Source: Candidatus Methanoperedens nitratireducens
GTDB lineage: Archaea > Halobacteriota > Methanosarcinia > Methanosarcinales > Methanoperedenaceae
DNA length: 52,168 nucleotides
Direction of reading: 5' to 3'
Assembly: GCA_020724545.1 (NCBI GenBank)
Contig: DYGR01000020.1
Coordinates: 1 to 52,168, forward strand
Under the pieces are notes generated by a model. The model worked only from the letters and a program-made list of their open reading frames with translations. It was not told the origin of the DNA and made no database searches. The position numbers and the translations under genes were made by a program. Shown here in pieces: positions 16,820 to 26,818 of this stretch. Positions within the stretch are counted from its first letter, which is position 1, and each line of letters opens with the position of its first letter.

Positions 16820-18733
16820 CTAGGCCAGCCTTATAGTCTCAAGGTTCATCGGGGCACGGGTCTCTATCTTGAACTTCCTGTATATTGAGCTTGCAAGGTC
16901 CATACAGTTCTTCTCATCCCCGTGCTGGGTTATGATATGTTCTGCCCTCGGCCTCATCCTTCTGACATACTCCAGAAGCTGTACTCTATCCGAGTGACCT
17001 GAGAACCCATCAACCGTATCTACACGCATGTTGATCTTGACCATCTCTGTCCTCCCTCCCCCTGCATACACGGGTATCTCTTTCCATCCTTTCTGAATGC
17101 GCCGTCCAAGGGTCCCTTCTGCCTGGTAGCCTACAAAGACTATGGTGTTCCTCTCCTCAGGACCGAGTGATTTTAAGTATTCCATGACAGGTCCACCGTT
17201 GAGCATACCTGAGGTTGCCAGGATAATGCATGGTTCACGACTATCGATTATTTTCTGGCGCTTCTCCTTAGAATCTACCTGAACAAAGCATTTTGAAAGG
17301 AACGGGTTCATTCCTTTATGGAATATCTGGTTTCTCAATTCATTGTTTAAATATTCAGGATGTGTTGTATGAATTGCTGTTGCTTCATATATCATCCCAT
17401 CAAGATAGACAGGAACATTCCCTATTAATTCCTTACGTATAGCTTCCTCAAGCACAATCATGACTTCCTGGCTTCTTCCCACGGCAAAGGTCGGGATGAG
17501 CAGACATCCTCTATTCTCAAGGGTCTCTTTTGCTAACTGCTGCAGGTGCCGCTCAGCATCTTTTCTTGATGGCTGCATATCCCTTGATCCACCATACGTT
17601 GCTTCCATCACAACTGTTTCTATGCGTGGAAAATCAGCAACTGCAGGATCAAACAGCCGTGTCTTCTCGTACTTGAAATCACCTGTAAATGCAATATTGT
17701 ATAGGCCGTCCCCTACGTGGAAGTGCGCTACCGAGGAACCCAGTATATGTCCGGCATTATGGAATGTCAATTTCATATCAGGGCCGATATCAGTGACATC
17801 ACCGTAGTTCAATGTTATTGTATGCTTTAGAACCTCACGGATCATGGCCGATTCATAGGGGATCTTCCTTCCCTCGCGGGCAGCCACATCGATATAATCT
17901 AATTGAAGCAATGCCATCAAATCGCGTGTAGGGGGAGTGCAGTAAACAGGTCCCTCGAACCCGTATTTATACAGTAATGGTACAAGTCCTGCATGATCAA
18001 GATGCGCATGTGTCAGGATTACTGCATCTATCTGACCGATCGGATGCACTTCAGGTACGTAGAGATAAGGTGTACCGTTCTCATCTCCGCTCACTGAGAC
18101 CCCGCAGTCAATTAATATCCTTGTCTCAGGGGTTGATAGTAAGAAGCAGCTGCGTCCGACCTCACGGCAGGCACCCAGGGTTGTCAATCTTACCCATTTA
18201 TCTTTGGATGATACTCCGCGGTGTATCTTCCTGCCTATTGTTTTCAGTATGGCCTTACGTTCATCCTTATTGGCACGCATGAACTGGCGTATGTTGCTCA
18301 CTGTGGCGGACTTCATGGGAGGCGTACGAACTACCTTTGGTGTCCATCCGATCTCTTTTGTGATCTCCCTCAGTGTTTCACCGTGCCTGCCTATTACAAG
18401 ACCTGGTTTTTCAGCTTCAATTATGACCTCGCCTGTGTCCACATCGAAATAATGGTTTGAGATGCCGGACTCAGGAGGGACAATTTTTGAAATTGAAGTA
18501 ATTGCTTCCTCTGGCTGGACGAGAACCTTTGGATCCGGTCTCACAACCAGTCGTTTTCTTAGATCCTTTGCAAGAGATTTTATAAGGTCGCCGCTATCTG
18601 CGAATTTTCTCGGTTCTTCTGTATAAATAACCAGCTCTGGTCCCTCAAAATCTACATCAGATATGGTTATATCTTTAGGAAGTTGTGCTCTTATTTTCTG
18701 TTTTAAGTCGTTAAGTACTTCTTCAACTGTCAT
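16820..18733 (-). CDS. aCPSF1, KH plus beta-CASP ribonuclease
   Basis: A 637-residue archaeal homologue of the cleavage and polyadenylation factor CPSF73. It acts as endo- and exonuclease and as general transcription terminator in archaea. Residues 1-140 carry two KH-like RNA-binding domains ('[20 protein letters not shown]'). The metallo-beta-lactamase core follows with 'DCGVS', '[16 protein letters not shown]', '[17 protein letters not shown]' and '[16 protein letters not shown]'. The beta-CASP part includes '[18 protein letters not shown]', '[17 protein letters not shown]', 'SGHSD' and 'ITQHGDEKN'. All metal ligands appear intact and the length is full. It lies next to psmB, as commonly seen in Methanosarcinales. 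Confidence 0.95.
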   Translation of the reverse strand: MTVEEVLNDLKQKIRAQLPKDITISDVDFEGPELVIYTEEPRKFADSGDLIKSLAKDLRKRLVVRPDPKVLVQPEEAITSISKIVPPESGISNHYFDVDTGEVIIEAEKPGLVIGRHGETLREITKEIGWTPKVVRTPPMKSATVSNIRQFMRANKDERKAILKTIGRKIHRGVSSKDKWVRLTTLGACREVGRSCFLLSTPETRILIDCGVSVSGDENGTPYLYVPEVHPIGQIDAVILTHAHLDHAGLVPLLYKYGFEGPVYCTPPTRDLMALLQLDYIDVAAREGRKIPYESAMIREVLKHTITLNYGDVTDIGPDMKLTFHNAGHILGSSVAHFHVGDGLYNIAFTGDFKYEKTRLFDPAVADFPRIETVVMEATYGGSRDMQPSRKDAERHLQQLAKETLENRGCLLIPTFAVGRSQEVMIVLEEAIRKELIGNVPVYLDGMIYEATAIHTTHPEYLNNELRNQIFHKGMNPFLSKCFVQVDSKEKRQKIIDSREPCIILATSGMLNGGPVMEYLKSLGPEERNTIVFVGYQAEGTLGRRIQKGWKEIPVYAGGGRTEMVKINMRVDTVDGFSGHSDRVQLLEYVRRMRPRAEHIITQHGDEKNCMDLASSIYRKFKIETRAPMNLETIRLA

Positions 18734-18776
18734 CGTTGTTCTCCTTCAAAAATTGAAAAATTAAAAAATAAAATCT

Positions 18777-19409
18777 TTATGATTTTATAGTCTCAAGTAT
18801 TTTTTTAATCTCGTTTTCCTCTAGCTCTTTATAGCCCTCAGCGGTTATTGTTATCACACGTATGCCATCGCCTGATGCAGCATCACGCTTCATGACATTA
18901 TGCAGGGCACGTACGGCCAGCTTAATTCCCTCATCAATCGGCATCTTTTCAACATATCTATCTTCAAGTATACCGTATGCGATTGGTGAGCCTGATCCTG
19001 TCGCTACTGCTTTTTTCTCTTCGATTACTCCGCCGATGGCATCCAGTGAATAGATGCTCGGTCCGTTTTTATCTACTCCGCCGACAAGAAGCTGGACAAA
19101 GAATGGAAAATACCTTGAACTGTTTAGAATATTAGCAAGTAAACTTACTACTCCTTTTACAGTCATGGGTTCTTCCCTGCGCATTTTATAGAGCTTAGCC
19201 TCGACCTGCATCCATTTTACAAGCCTCTGGGCGTCTCCTACCGATCCTGCGGTGGTCATAGCTATAGTGTCATCGATTTGATAGATCTTCGTGGCATCCT
19301 TACTTGCAATAAAGTGTCCCATAGTAGCCCTTTTCTCGGCAGCTAAGACTACACCTTTATCGCAAACTAACCCGATTGTAGTAGTTCCTTTATATTGCAT
19401 GTTGTCCAT
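18777..19409 (-). CDS. psmB: 20S proteasome beta subunit
   Basis: The catalytic N-terminal-nucleophile hydrolase of the archaeal 20S proteasome. I place the start at the ATG at 19409 because a GAGGT lies eight bases before it and this gives a short propeptide, MDNMQYKG. Autocleavage then exposes the active-site threonine of '[27 protein letters not shown]'. The Lys33-equivalent lies in 'AAEKRATMG'. '[11 protein letters not shown]' near the C-terminus is also conserved. An upstream in-frame ATG at 19460 would add an unlikely 17-residue hydrophobic extension. The alpha subunit is not in the window. It is followed by aCPSF1 after 43 bases. Confidence 0.95.
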   Translation of the reverse strand: MDNMQYKGTTTIGLVCDKGVVLAAEKRATMGHFIASKDATKIYQIDDTIAMTTAGSVGDAQRLVKWMQVEAKLYKMRREEPMTVKGVVSLLANILNSSRYFPFFVQLLVGGVDKNGPSIYSLDAIGGVIEEKKAVATGSGSPIAYGILEDRYVEKMPIDEGIKLAVRALHNVMKRDAASGDGIRVITITAEGYKELEENEIKKILETIKS

Positions 19410-19717
19410 TTTTAAATACCTCTCAAATACCTCATTAGTAAAAAATGAGAAAATTAGCAATCTATAATTCGTTTATAGATATTTAAAGGTTTTTGCTTTT
19501 CCATATTAATATAAATATTTTTAATAACATTATCTACTGAATTATTCAAGCAGCAAGAGCTTGTATTTGTTTTAACTGCGATATACAGATGTTCATTAGC
19601 TAATTCCTTCATCTTTTCATTCTGATTACAAGCAGAACGAGTATGAGTGAAATTATCGCCCCTAAGATGAAGAAAGTGCCAATAAAATGACTTCGCCAAT
19701 CTTATATTTTTAGATCT

Positions 19718-21163
19718 CTAATAAGTCTTAGCCATTATCGCCATGTGCTGAGTTTCTCTCTTGCATACAGGACAAATTCCAGCGCCTCTGCCAGGCTCGC
19801 CTTCAGGAATACCGAGAATGCCTGCGCCGACAGCATTCTCCATCGAAAGCCCGCATTCACGTCCGCCGCACCATGGTATCCTGGCGATACCCTCCGGGAT
19901 TTTATCCCTTACTTCTTCTATTGTTGTACAATCGAATATGCGCTCTTTTAATGATAGCTCAGCTTTTTTAAACAAATTACCGTGGATATCCTGGAATCGC
20001 TTCTTTATCTCTTCTGCAATATGATCCAGCGGGATTGTCTCCTTGCTTCCGCTATCCCTTCTGGCAACAGTGGCCACATTATTTTTAAGATCGCGCGGGC
20101 CGATCTCAACTCTTAAAGGCACACCCTTCATCTCCCATTTGTAATACTTGGCCCCGGGGCGCTCATCACTCTCATCAAGAGCAACGCGGATGCCCACTGC
20201 CCTCATAGAATCTGCAGCAGTACGGCATGCCTGAGTTATCTCATCGCTCTTTCCGAACAGGATCGGGATGACCACAACCTGTATGGGTGCGACCTCTGGC
20301 GGGAATATCAGTCCTTTATCATCCCCGTGAACAGAGATCAGTGCAGCTATGCACCGCTCTGATATCCCGTAGCAGGTCTGCTGTGCATACTGCTGCTCTC
20401 CGTTTATATCCTCATACCTGATATCAAACGTTTTTGCGAAATTGTCCCCAAGATGATGTGCAGTTCCTATCTGCAGCGTTTTGTTATCTGGCATCAGCGT
20501 GTCCACAGCCATCGTGTAATCTGCTCCCGGGAATTTATCCCAGTCCGGGCGTTTTGAGACTATAGTGGGGATTGCCAGCCGCCTGTAGAACTCCTGATAG
20601 ATGCGCGTCGCTTCTTTTACCTGTTCTGCTGCCTCATCCCATGTGGCATGCACTGTATGGGCTTCCTTGAATGACGTTATCTCACGCAGGCGGATAAGAG
20701 GACGTGTGTGTTTGGTCTCATACCTGAATGTATTCACAATCTGGTAGATCTTAATCGGCAGATCGGCATGGGAGCGCACCCACACCTTATACATAGGGTA
20801 GATAGCAGTCTCACTTGTGGGGCGCAGGGCAAGCTTGATATCAAGTTCGCTCTGACCTCCATGGGTAACCCAGTAGACCTCATCTTCAAAACCCTTGATA
20901 TGTTCTGCTTCCTTCATAAACTCGGTCTCAGGGATTAGCAGAGGAAAAAGCGCTTCCTGATGGTCTTTATCAAGCAGCTCACGTATGATCGCGTAAGTTC
21001 GCTTCCGTACCTCAAAGCCAAAGGGGAACCAGACATACAGACCTTTTACAGGGTAACGCACATCCATTATCTCCCCTATCATTAGGATTTCATTATACCA
21101 TTCGCTGAAATCTGATCTCGTAGGAAGTGCTGCTTTCTTATCTTCTATCTGCTTTTCTGCCAT
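19718..21163 (-). CDS. proS: Prolyl-tRNA synthetase, archaeal type
   Basis: Class II prolyl-tRNA synthetase of the archaeal/eukaryotic type, about 481 residues, without the bacterial editing insertion. Visible blocks are '[33 protein letters not shown]' and motif 2 '[33 protein letters not shown]'. The anticodon-binding domain has '[14 protein letters not shown]...[32 protein letters not shown]'. The C-terminal zinc-associated domain has '[22 protein letters not shown]...[22 protein letters not shown]', ending in the Tyr typical of this type. The ATG at 21163 has GGTGA five bases upstream, which is better than the GTG at 21172. Confidence 0.96.
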   Translation of the reverse strand: MAEKQIEDKKAALPTRSDFSEWYNEILMIGEIMDVRYPVKGLYVWFPFGFEVRKRTYAIIRELLDKDHQEALFPLLIPETEFMKEAEHIKGFEDEVYWVTHGGQSELDIKLALRPTSETAIYPMYKVWVRSHADLPIKIYQIVNTFRYETKHTRPLIRLREITSFKEAHTVHATWDEAAEQVKEATRIYQEFYRRLAIPTIVSKRPDWDKFPGADYTMAVDTLMPDNKTLQIGTAHHLGDNFAKTFDIRYEDINGEQQYAQQTCYGISERCIAALISVHGDDKGLIFPPEVAPIQVVVIPILFGKSDEITQACRTAADSMRAVGIRVALDESDERPGAKYYKWEMKGVPLRVEIGPRDLKNNVATVARRDSGSKETIPLDHIAEEIKKRFQDIHGNLFKKAELSLKERIFDCTTIEEVRDKIPEGIARIPWCGGRECGLSMENAVGAGILGIPEGEPGRGAGICPVCKRETQHMAIMAKTY

Positions 21164-21295
21164 GAACGTCACCGTATGGGGTGTTACTATGTCTTATTAG
21201 CTATAAGCCTTTAGGCAAATTCAAAGCATTTTCCACGGTCCTGATATCTGAAGAATAAGCGTAAATATTTATCATTTGGTGTTTATTCACCGCTG

Positions 21296-21745
21296 ATGCG
21301 ACCAACATTGGATGAATATTTCATGGAGATTGCCGCCATCGTAGCAAAACGTTCCACATGCCTTCGGAACCATGTCGGCGCGGTGATAGTGAAAGATAAG
21401 AGGATTCTTTCCACAGGATATAACGGCGCGCCCCGAAACCTGGAGCACTGCCTTGATATAGGCTGCATAAGACAGCAGAATAATATAGAATCAGGAACCA
21501 GGCATGAGCTGTGCCGCGCTGTGCACGCAGAACAGAATGCCATTATACAGGCAGCGCTCCATGGGGTGAGTATCGAGAATGCAACTGTTTACTGTACCCA
21601 CCAGCCATGTATCCTCTGCGCAAAGATGATGATTAATGCTAATATTAAAAAAGTGGTCTTCGGGATAGATTATCCTGATACGGATGCCTTGAAGTTTTTT
21701 GATAAAGCCAGGGTTAAAGTTGAACAACTGGTATTAAGCCCTTGA
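21296..21745 (+). CDS. dCMP deaminase-type cytidine deaminase
   Basis: A 149-residue zinc deaminase of the dCMP deaminase/ComEB group, which converts dCMP to dUMP for thymidylate synthesis. Zinc ligands and catalytic Glu are seen in 'RAVHAEQNAIIQAAL' (H-A-E) and 'TVYCTHQPCILCAKMMINANIKKVVF' (P-C-x2-C). The N-terminal 'KRSTCLRNHVGAVIVKDKRILSTGYNGAPRNLEHC' is typical of the group. The end overlaps or touches the CDP-archaeol synthase gene, and the following pyrE suggests a small pyrimidine/lipid operon of three genes on the plus strand. Confidence 0.92.
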   Translation: MRPTLDEYFMEIAAIVAKRSTCLRNHVGAVIVKDKRILSTGYNGAPRNLEHCLDIGCIRQQNNIESGTRHELCRAVHAEQNAIIQAALHGVSIENATVYCTHQPCILCAKMMINANIKKVVFGIDYPDTDALKFFDKARVKVEQLVLSP

Positions 21746-21753
21746 ATCTTTAT

Positions 21754-22299
21754 ATGTCTGAGATAACTTATTTATTTAATATAATTATACTGGCGTTGTG
21801 GTTGATGCTTCCAGCTTATGTTGCCAATCCAGCGGCCGTGGTGTTCGGAGGCGGAACACCTATTGACTTTGGGAAGAACTGGAGGGACGGGCGGAGGATA
21901 CTCGGTGATGGCAAGACATTCCGCGGGCTGATAGGAGGCACAGCATGTGGGATCATCATTGGTCTTCTACAGAGACAGATCTCGCAAGTGGGCGATATCC
22001 TGATAACTCCATCCCTTATCGCTATTGTAACCCTCTCTTTCGGTGCTCTGTTTGGCGATATAGTAAAGAGTTTTTTTAAACGAAGGCTCGGACTCGCTCG
22101 CGGAGCAAAACTTCCGCTTTTCGATCAGCTCGATTTCGTGATCGGTGCATGGGTTCTTACGTATGCTTTTGACCCACAATGGTTCACTCAGAACTTTGAG
22201 CCTTTGATAATAATTACAGTTCTGATCCTGACGCCAGTACTTCACCGATTGACTAATATCATTGGATACTATATAAGATTAAAAAAGGAGCCGTGGTAA
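21754..22299 (+). CDS. carS: CDP-archaeol synthase
   Basis: A membrane enzyme that activates unsaturated archaetidic acid with CTP to CDP-archaeol, the step before polar headgroup attachment in archaeal lipids. The 181-residue protein has about five hydrophobic helices. It carries the family's conserved 'MLPAYVANPAAVVFGGGTPIDFGKNWRDGRRILGDGKTFRGLIGG' at residues 18-60 and 'FGALFGDIVKSFFKRRLGLARGAKLPLFDQLDFVIGAW' near 100-135. I use the ATG at 21754; a TTG at 21742 would overlap the previous stop. The pyrE start follows with no spacing, and its SD lies inside the end of this gene. Confidence 0.95.
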   Translation: MSEITYLFNIIILALWLMLPAYVANPAAVVFGGGTPIDFGKNWRDGRRILGDGKTFRGLIGGTACGIIIGLLQRQISQVGDILITPSLIAIVTLSFGALFGDIVKSFFKRRLGLARGAKLPLFDQLDFVIGAWVLTYAFDPQWFTQNFEPLIIITVLILTPVLHRLTNIIGYYIRLKKEPW

Positions 22300-22827
22300 A
22301 TGAAAAATCTTGCAGATGCCCTGAAAGCATGTGGGGCCATACGATTAGGGGATTTCACCCTCGCCTCAGGAAAGAAGAGCAGGTATTATATCGATATCAA
22401 AAAAGCGAGCACGAATCCGCATCTTTTAAAACTGATAGCCTGCCGTATCCTGGAGATACTAAGGCTGCATTCTATATCAGCAGATTATATCGGCGGCGTC
22501 GCCCTTGGAGGCATACCTATTGCTGTTGCAGTATCCCTGGAAACAGATCTGCCTCTTCTTATGATCAGAAAAGAAATAAAAGAATACGGTACAAAAGGGC
22601 AGATCGTCGGGGAAACCGAGCGGGGGAGATCAGTTATATTAGTTGAGGATGTAACCACAACAGGCAGCTCTGTACTAAAAGCCATTAGAACATTAAGAGA
22701 TGAGGGACTGGTTATTCGGCATGTTATAGTGGTAGTGGACCGCGAAGAAGGGGCATATGAGAATCTCAGGGATGCAGGCGTTGAGCTCATACCGCTCATC
22801 AGGCTAAGTGAGTTGCTGGAAAAATAA
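22300..22827 (+). CDS. pyrE: Orotate phosphoribosyltransferase
   Basis: A 175-residue type I phosphoribosyltransferase that makes OMP from orotate and PRPP. The substrate loop 'DFTLASGKKSRYYIDIKKASTNP' and the PRPP-binding motif 'VILVEDVTTTGSSVLKAI' are both present, as is 'YIGGVALGGIPIAVAVSLET'. The ATG follows the carS stop directly, with an AAGGAG ribosome-binding site in the last carS codons, so translation is coupled. It ends eight bases before the convergent CBS gene. Confidence 0.95.
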   Translation: MKNLADALKACGAIRLGDFTLASGKKSRYYIDIKKASTNPHLLKLIACRILEILRLHSISADYIGGVALGGIPIAVAVSLETDLPLLMIRKEIKEYGTKGQIVGETERGRSVILVEDVTTTGSSVLKAIRTLRDEGLVIRHVIVVVDREEGAYENLRDAGVELIPLIRLSELLEK

Positions 22828-22835
22828 AAAAGATA

Positions 22836-23702
22836 TCAGATTATAGACTTCAACAGATCCTTATCGCGCAGGAGACCTAAAAGTTTCCTATCACTTGATA
22901 TTACAGGCAGCTGATCAACTCTGTTGCGCCTCATCTTCCTGGCGCAATCACTCACCTGTGAGCTTAATACTGCTGTCTCAGGCTCACCTATATGTTTTAA
23001 AATATCTTTCACAGGTGTATCCGGCAGCTTGATCTTAGATACGCTGTAGTATAAGTTCATCGTATCACGCAGGGATTCCCATGTCCATGCATCATCATCC
23101 GATCCTGCTGACATGTTTGATACCTCAGTTCTGTCCTCAATCGCACTTGCGCTGATGAGATCCTTATCAGAGGCCACACCTAATAGGGCCAGGTTTGAAT
23201 CTAATATCGGAACGGCCTTTACATCTGCAAGATCCATAATAGCGCCAGCCACCAGAATGGGTGTATCGCTCCAGACAGCAACAACACCATTCGCAATATA
23301 TTTACTGATCGGCTCGGTGATGTTTAACCGTGCTATTGCGCCTACTATATCAGCTATAGTAATAATGCCAGTAAGAGAATGATCCTCGACTACGGGCAGA
23401 CGTCTGATGTTCTTATCCAGGATCACGCGTGCTGCTTCAACTATAGATTTATCAGGTGATATTGTTACAGGGTTTCGAGTCATTAATATTGCTATCTGTT
23501 CCTCCTCAGGGTTCTTTAATAGATCAGTTCGAGTTACAATCCCGACCAGATTACCGTTTTTAACAATAGGAACACCTGATATATGTTTTATCTTTAATAT
23601 CTCAAGGACTTCATCCCTTGATCCTGGTAACTCAGCAGAAGCAACTTCCCGGACCATCACCTCTTCAACCCTGACATTTTCAGGAGTATCAGCCATTGCC
23701 AT
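22836..23702 (-). CDS. Four-CBS-domain protein
   Basis: A protein of about 288 residues made of four consecutive CBS domains (two Bateman modules). Repeats of the type 'EVLEILKIKHISGVPIVKNGNLVGIVTRTDLLK', 'AARVILDKNIRRLPVVEDHSLTGIITIADIV', 'DVKAVPILDSNLALLGVASDKDLI' and 'RKMRRNRVDQLPVISSDRKLLGLLRDKDLL' are clear. CBS pairs bind adenine nucleotides or SAM and serve as energy sensors. There is no effector domain. I start it at the ATG at 23702, which has AGGTGA eight bases upstream; the longer frame would overlap the Usp gene by 20 bases. It is likely cotranscribed with the Usp gene just upstream. Confidence 0.9.
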   Translation of the reverse strand: MAMADTPENVRVEEVMVREVASAELPGSRDEVLEILKIKHISGVPIVKNGNLVGIVTRTDLLKNPEEEQIAILMTRNPVTISPDKSIVEAARVILDKNIRRLPVVEDHSLTGIITIADIVGAIARLNITEPISKYIANGVVAVWSDTPILVAGAIMDLADVKAVPILDSNLALLGVASDKDLISASAIEDRTEVSNMSAGSDDDAWTWESLRDTMNLYYSVSKIKLPDTPVKDILKHIGEPETAVLSSQVSDCARKMRRNRVDQLPVISSDRKLLGLLRDKDLLKSII

Positions 23703-23709
23703 TATTATC

Positions 23710-24162
23710 TCACCTGCCACTTTTTCCACGAACTATAAGTACAGGTATTCTCGAGCTGCGCACTACTTTCTCGGCAATACTTCCCAGTAAGAACCTGTCA
23801 AGACCGCTTTTTCCCAGTGTCCCCATCACTATAAGATCCACCGAGTTCTTCTCAGCATACTTAATTATTTCCTCAGCAGGATTTCCTTCAACTGTAAGTC
23901 TCTCAACTTCCAAGCCCTCATCCTGTGCCCTCTCAGCCACATACCTTGTAGCCTCATTGCCCTCCTGTTTTAAAAGTCCGTACATGCTCTCCCATGCTGC
24001 GTTCATCGGGACTGAAGCAAAGGCTGCAGTATCAATCACATAGATAGCATATAGCTTTGCTCCAGTACTCTTTGCCGTCTCTATTCCGTAATCAATCGCT
24101 CTTTTTGTATGCTCCGAGCCATCTGTTGCGATTAATATTTTTTTGTATAATTTACTTGCCAT
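23710..24162 (-). CDS. Universal stress protein, UspA type
   Basis: A 150-residue UspA-fold protein. 'KKILIATDGSEHTKRAIDYGIETAKSTGAKLYAIYVIDT' opens the fold, and the ATP-binding pattern G-x2-G-x9-G-S is present as 'GTLGKSGLDRFLLGSIAEKVVRSSRIPVLIV'. It is therefore an ATP-binding Usp of the MJ0577 type. A strong SD (GGAGGAG) precedes the ATG. It is immediately followed by the CBS gene, a common Usp-CBS pairing linked to energy status. Confidence 0.94.
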   Translation of the reverse strand: MASKLYKKILIATDGSEHTKRAIDYGIETAKSTGAKLYAIYVIDTAAFASVPMNAAWESMYGLLKQEGNEATRYVAERAQDEGLEVERLTVEGNPAEEIIKYAEKNSVDLIVMGTLGKSGLDRFLLGSIAEKVVRSSRIPVLIVRGKSGR

Positions 24163-24182
24163 ATGTTCTCTCCTCCCATACT

Positions 24183-25226
24183 TTAGATTATCCCGATAAT
24201 ATCATCCGGCCTTGCACGCCTCACCAAACTGCCTAATGGATTCCTTGTACCCCGCATATTACTTGATTTTTTAGTCAGGATCATAAGCCTTGCCTTTTTC
24301 CCCTTTCTAATCGAGCCTAGTTCTTTATCGAGCCCTAGTATTTTTGCTCCATTTAGCGTGCACAGCTTAAATACTTGTCTGTCATCATAAATATGCGTTT
24401 TGGCAAGGAACTCCATCTCAGAGAACATGTTAACAGAATTGAGCATTACGTTATCGGTCCCGGCTGCAACGAGGATGCCCTCATCCAGCATTTTTTTTAC
24501 TGGCGGGGTTCCTGAACTGGTAAGGAAATTTGAGCGCAGACAGACAACAGCGGGTATATCGGCTTCTGAGATGGATTTTATATCCTTTTTATCGGCATGA
24601 GTCAGATGGATCAAAAAATCAGGTTCAAGCTCAAGAGCAGGAGATATATCTGATGAATCCCTCTCACCTGCATGGATGGCAAATTTTTTTCTTTTTAATC
24701 TTGTCTGCCTGACAATATCCCTTATGGAACCGATCTCTAGATCACTGGTGCTGCTCAGTCCTGTTCCATCGCACAGGTCAAGGTAGCTCATATCCTTATC
24801 AGAAGGTCTTCCGAAAATCTTTACCTCAATCTTATCACTGGATCTAATCGCATCCCTGAGCGCCAGGACACCAGTTAGCCCGCCTTCGCGAAAATCTGCA
24901 AAAGCACATATGCCGGTTCTTACCATATCGTCAATGCATGTACTCATAGAGATAACCATGTCTTTATATGGTGTATCCTGCAGCACCCTGTGTTTTAATC
25001 CATCAGGAGGTTGCACGAGTTCAGGAAGCGGCAGGTATGGCGGGTCTTTTATCACAGAGTCGCCTATATGCGTGTGCGCATTCACAAAACAGGGTGCGAT
25101 TATGGTATCTGAGGTGATTGCGCGCTCTTCGATATCTTTTATTACGCCGCCCTCTATAGTGATATAACCATCAACAGGCTCAAATTCATCGCCGCAGATT
25201 ATGGTTCCCTCAAAAGTCTGTTCCAT
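24183..25226 (-). CDS. Amidohydrolase-family metal-dependent hydrolase
   Basis: A 347-residue amidohydrolase resembling the cytosine/SAH/atrazine hydrolase group found in methanogens. Metal and catalytic residues are visible: 'FVNAHTHIGD' (HxH), 'FAIHAGERD' (His and Glu), 'FLIHLTHAD' (His) and 'VAAGTDNVMLNS' (Asp). The N-terminal beta part and the C-terminal 'GSIRKGKKARLMIL' sandwich are also complete. The substrate is probably a deaminated nucleobase or nucleoside, but sequence alone does not decide. It ends six bases from the radical SAM gene on the same strand, which precedes it, so the pair may be one unit. Confidence 0.85.
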   Translation of the reverse strand: MEQTFEGTIICGDEFEPVDGYITIEGGVIKDIEERAITSDTIIAPCFVNAHTHIGDSVIKDPPYLPLPELVQPPDGLKHRVLQDTPYKDMVISMSTCIDDMVRTGICAFADFREGGLTGVLALRDAIRSSDKIEVKIFGRPSDKDMSYLDLCDGTGLSSTSDLEIGSIRDIVRQTRLKRKKFAIHAGERDSSDISPALELEPDFLIHLTHADKKDIKSISEADIPAVVCLRSNFLTSSGTPPVKKMLDEGILVAAGTDNVMLNSVNMFSEMEFLAKTHIYDDRQVFKLCTLNGAKILGLDKELGSIRKGKKARLMILTKKSSNMRGTRNPLGSLVRRARPDDIIGII

Positions 25227-25232
25227 GCGGTC

Positions 25233-26693
25233 TTAACTTCTTTTATAATATTTGCGTTTTTCGTTGTCCAGTCTCTCTACCATCCCTTCATAGAACTCGC
25301 ACCACTCATCAAATCCGCATCCAGAATTGCACGGCATGCCGTCTCTGAATTCCCTGACCAGATCAAAGTACTCCTGCGGGAACCAAGGCGCCTTAAAATC
25401 AAATTGATCAAAATCGCCCCAGTCCTCAAGCGTATTAAGCGGTTTTAATCCGCTCTCAAGCGCGATCCCATAGAGCGGCGTGTTGGGATATGGTGTAAAA
25501 AACGATAGCAGTATATCCATGTGCGAAAGTCTGCCTTTCTCTCCGTATGCGTATATTATCCTGTGGATCTCATTGAGCGTACTTTTGACCTCTTCCTCCG
25601 TGTCCACGCCTGGAATCCCGACCATGAACGAGCCGCGAATATCGATATCATGCTTTATGCATTTATCGATGCAGATTTTGATCTGGCCTACCTTTGCTCC
25701 TTTGTTCATTGCATCCAGTGCATCCTGGTAACCGCTCTCAAAGCCGATGAAGATCTCATGTATGCCGGCTCTGCGGGCAAGCGCCCAGGTATCATTATCC
25801 ATGCGCGCAAGATGCTCCATCCTGCCGTTTACGCTTGTCAGGCGAATCCCGGGTTCTCTCTCGATCAAAAGTTTGCATAGCTCTTTCACCCGCCTGGTAT
25901 TCAGGAAAAAATCACTATCCCGTATCATGAATGTATCTATATTATAGGTCTCTGCCAGGTGCTCAAGCTCAGAAAGCACGATCTCTGGCCGAAGTCCTGA
26001 CCAGCGCCTGCCGCAGAACAGCGGCTCTGAGCAGAAATCGCACCCTGAAGCGCAGCCCTGGCTTGTATAATAATCAATGCAGCGATTCCCGAACTTATAA
26101 CCCTTGATATGCCGCTCAATATCGATCATATCATAGGGAATGCGCGGGAAAACACCAATATCCTCAAACTCCCGATCAGGGTTGTTTATGATGCGTTCCC
26201 CATCTTTATATGCAATGCCCTGGATTCCATTCAGGGGTTCGTTATTGTAAAGCCTATCCACTATATCCCTGAAGGTCAGCTCGCCCTGTCCTTTAACAAC
26301 GATATCGATATATGGATTTTTAAGTGTCTGCACAGGTTCTGTGGATGGGTGATAACCTCCCCAGATAACAGGTATATCAGGATAGCGCTCCTTGACAGCG
26401 GCGCAGATGTTTATCCCGTCCCGGATCTGGTAGCAGGTCATGCTGCTGACTGCAAAGCAGAGCGCGCTCTTGCATGCGTCAAGGATCTTCTCCTTATAAT
26501 CGTTATCGACTGCAGCATTGATGATCTTAACATCAAAATCATCCCTGACCATTCTCCCTATAGCAAGCAGTGATAGCGGAACATTGACAAGAGGAACCTG
26601 GAGGGATGTGGTCTTCTTATCAGGGACTGTGGCCGCATGTTTGACAGGCATAGGGTTGAACAAAATTATGGTGCTCTTTTCTTTTGAATGCAT
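25233..26693 (-). CDS. B12-binding domain radical SAM protein
   Basis: A 486-residue protein. Residues 1-140 form a cobalamin-binding-like domain ('VPLSLLAIGRMVRDDFDVKIINA', 'IPVIWGGYHPSTEP', 'VKGQGELTF'), though the canonical DxHxxG is not obvious. The radical SAM core follows with 'YTSQGCASGCDFCSEPLFCGRRW' (C-x3-C-x2-C). Later come 'EIFIGFESGYQDALDAMNKG' and 'GSFMVGIPGVDTEEEV'. A Cys/Trp-rich end, 'NSGCGFDEWCEFYEGMVERL', closes it. Family members methylate or rearrange unactivated carbon, often in lipid or cofactor chemistry. I start it at the ATG at 26693. The longer frame reads into the end of an insertion element 30 bases upstream, so the element may have separated this gene from its promoter. 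Confidence 0.82.
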   Translation of the reverse strand: MHSKEKSTIILFNPMPVKHAATVPDKKTTSLQVPLVNVPLSLLAIGRMVRDDFDVKIINAAVDNDYKEKILDACKSALCFAVSSMTCYQIRDGINICAAVKERYPDIPVIWGGYHPSTEPVQTLKNPYIDIVVKGQGELTFRDIVDRLYNNEPLNGIQGIAYKDGERIINNPDREFEDIGVFPRIPYDMIDIERHIKGYKFGNRCIDYYTSQGCASGCDFCSEPLFCGRRWSGLRPEIVLSELEHLAETYNIDTFMIRDSDFFLNTRRVKELCKLLIEREPGIRLTSVNGRMEHLARMDNDTWALARRAGIHEIFIGFESGYQDALDAMNKGAKVGQIKICIDKCIKHDIDIRGSFMVGIPGVDTEEEVKSTLNEIHRIIYAYGEKGRLSHMDILLSFFTPYPNTPLYGIALESGLKPLNTLEDWGDFDQFDFKAPWFPQEYFDLVREFRDGMPCNSGCGFDEWCEFYEGMVERLDNEKRKYYKRS

Positions 26694-26720
26694 GAGATTC
26701 ACTTCGTCCTCCGGGGTGCA

Positions 26721-26767
26721 GGGGTAGCGGATGCCCTGCAATGAATTGCAGGGAGGAAGCGTACCCC
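26721..26767. repeat. Nested hairpin at the left end of the tnpB element
   Basis: An inner perfect stem CCCTGCAA-TGAA-TTGCAGGG (26734-26753) lies within an outer stem GGGGTA(G)CG (26721-26729) / CGTACCCC (26760-26767) with one bulged G. Subterminal palindromes of this kind mark the ends of IS200/IS605-family elements, where TnpA recognises them as single-stranded hairpins. Confidence 0.8.
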
Positions 26768-26818
26768 GCCTCCCAGTAATCGTAAATTATATATCCATTG
26801 AACGCTATTATCAATAGT

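Noticed and set aside
19454-19699. 81-codon minus-strand frame between proS and psmB
   Set aside because: Composition looks random, it overlaps the psmB leader, and no motif is visible; the competing frame with a membrane helix is more protein-like.
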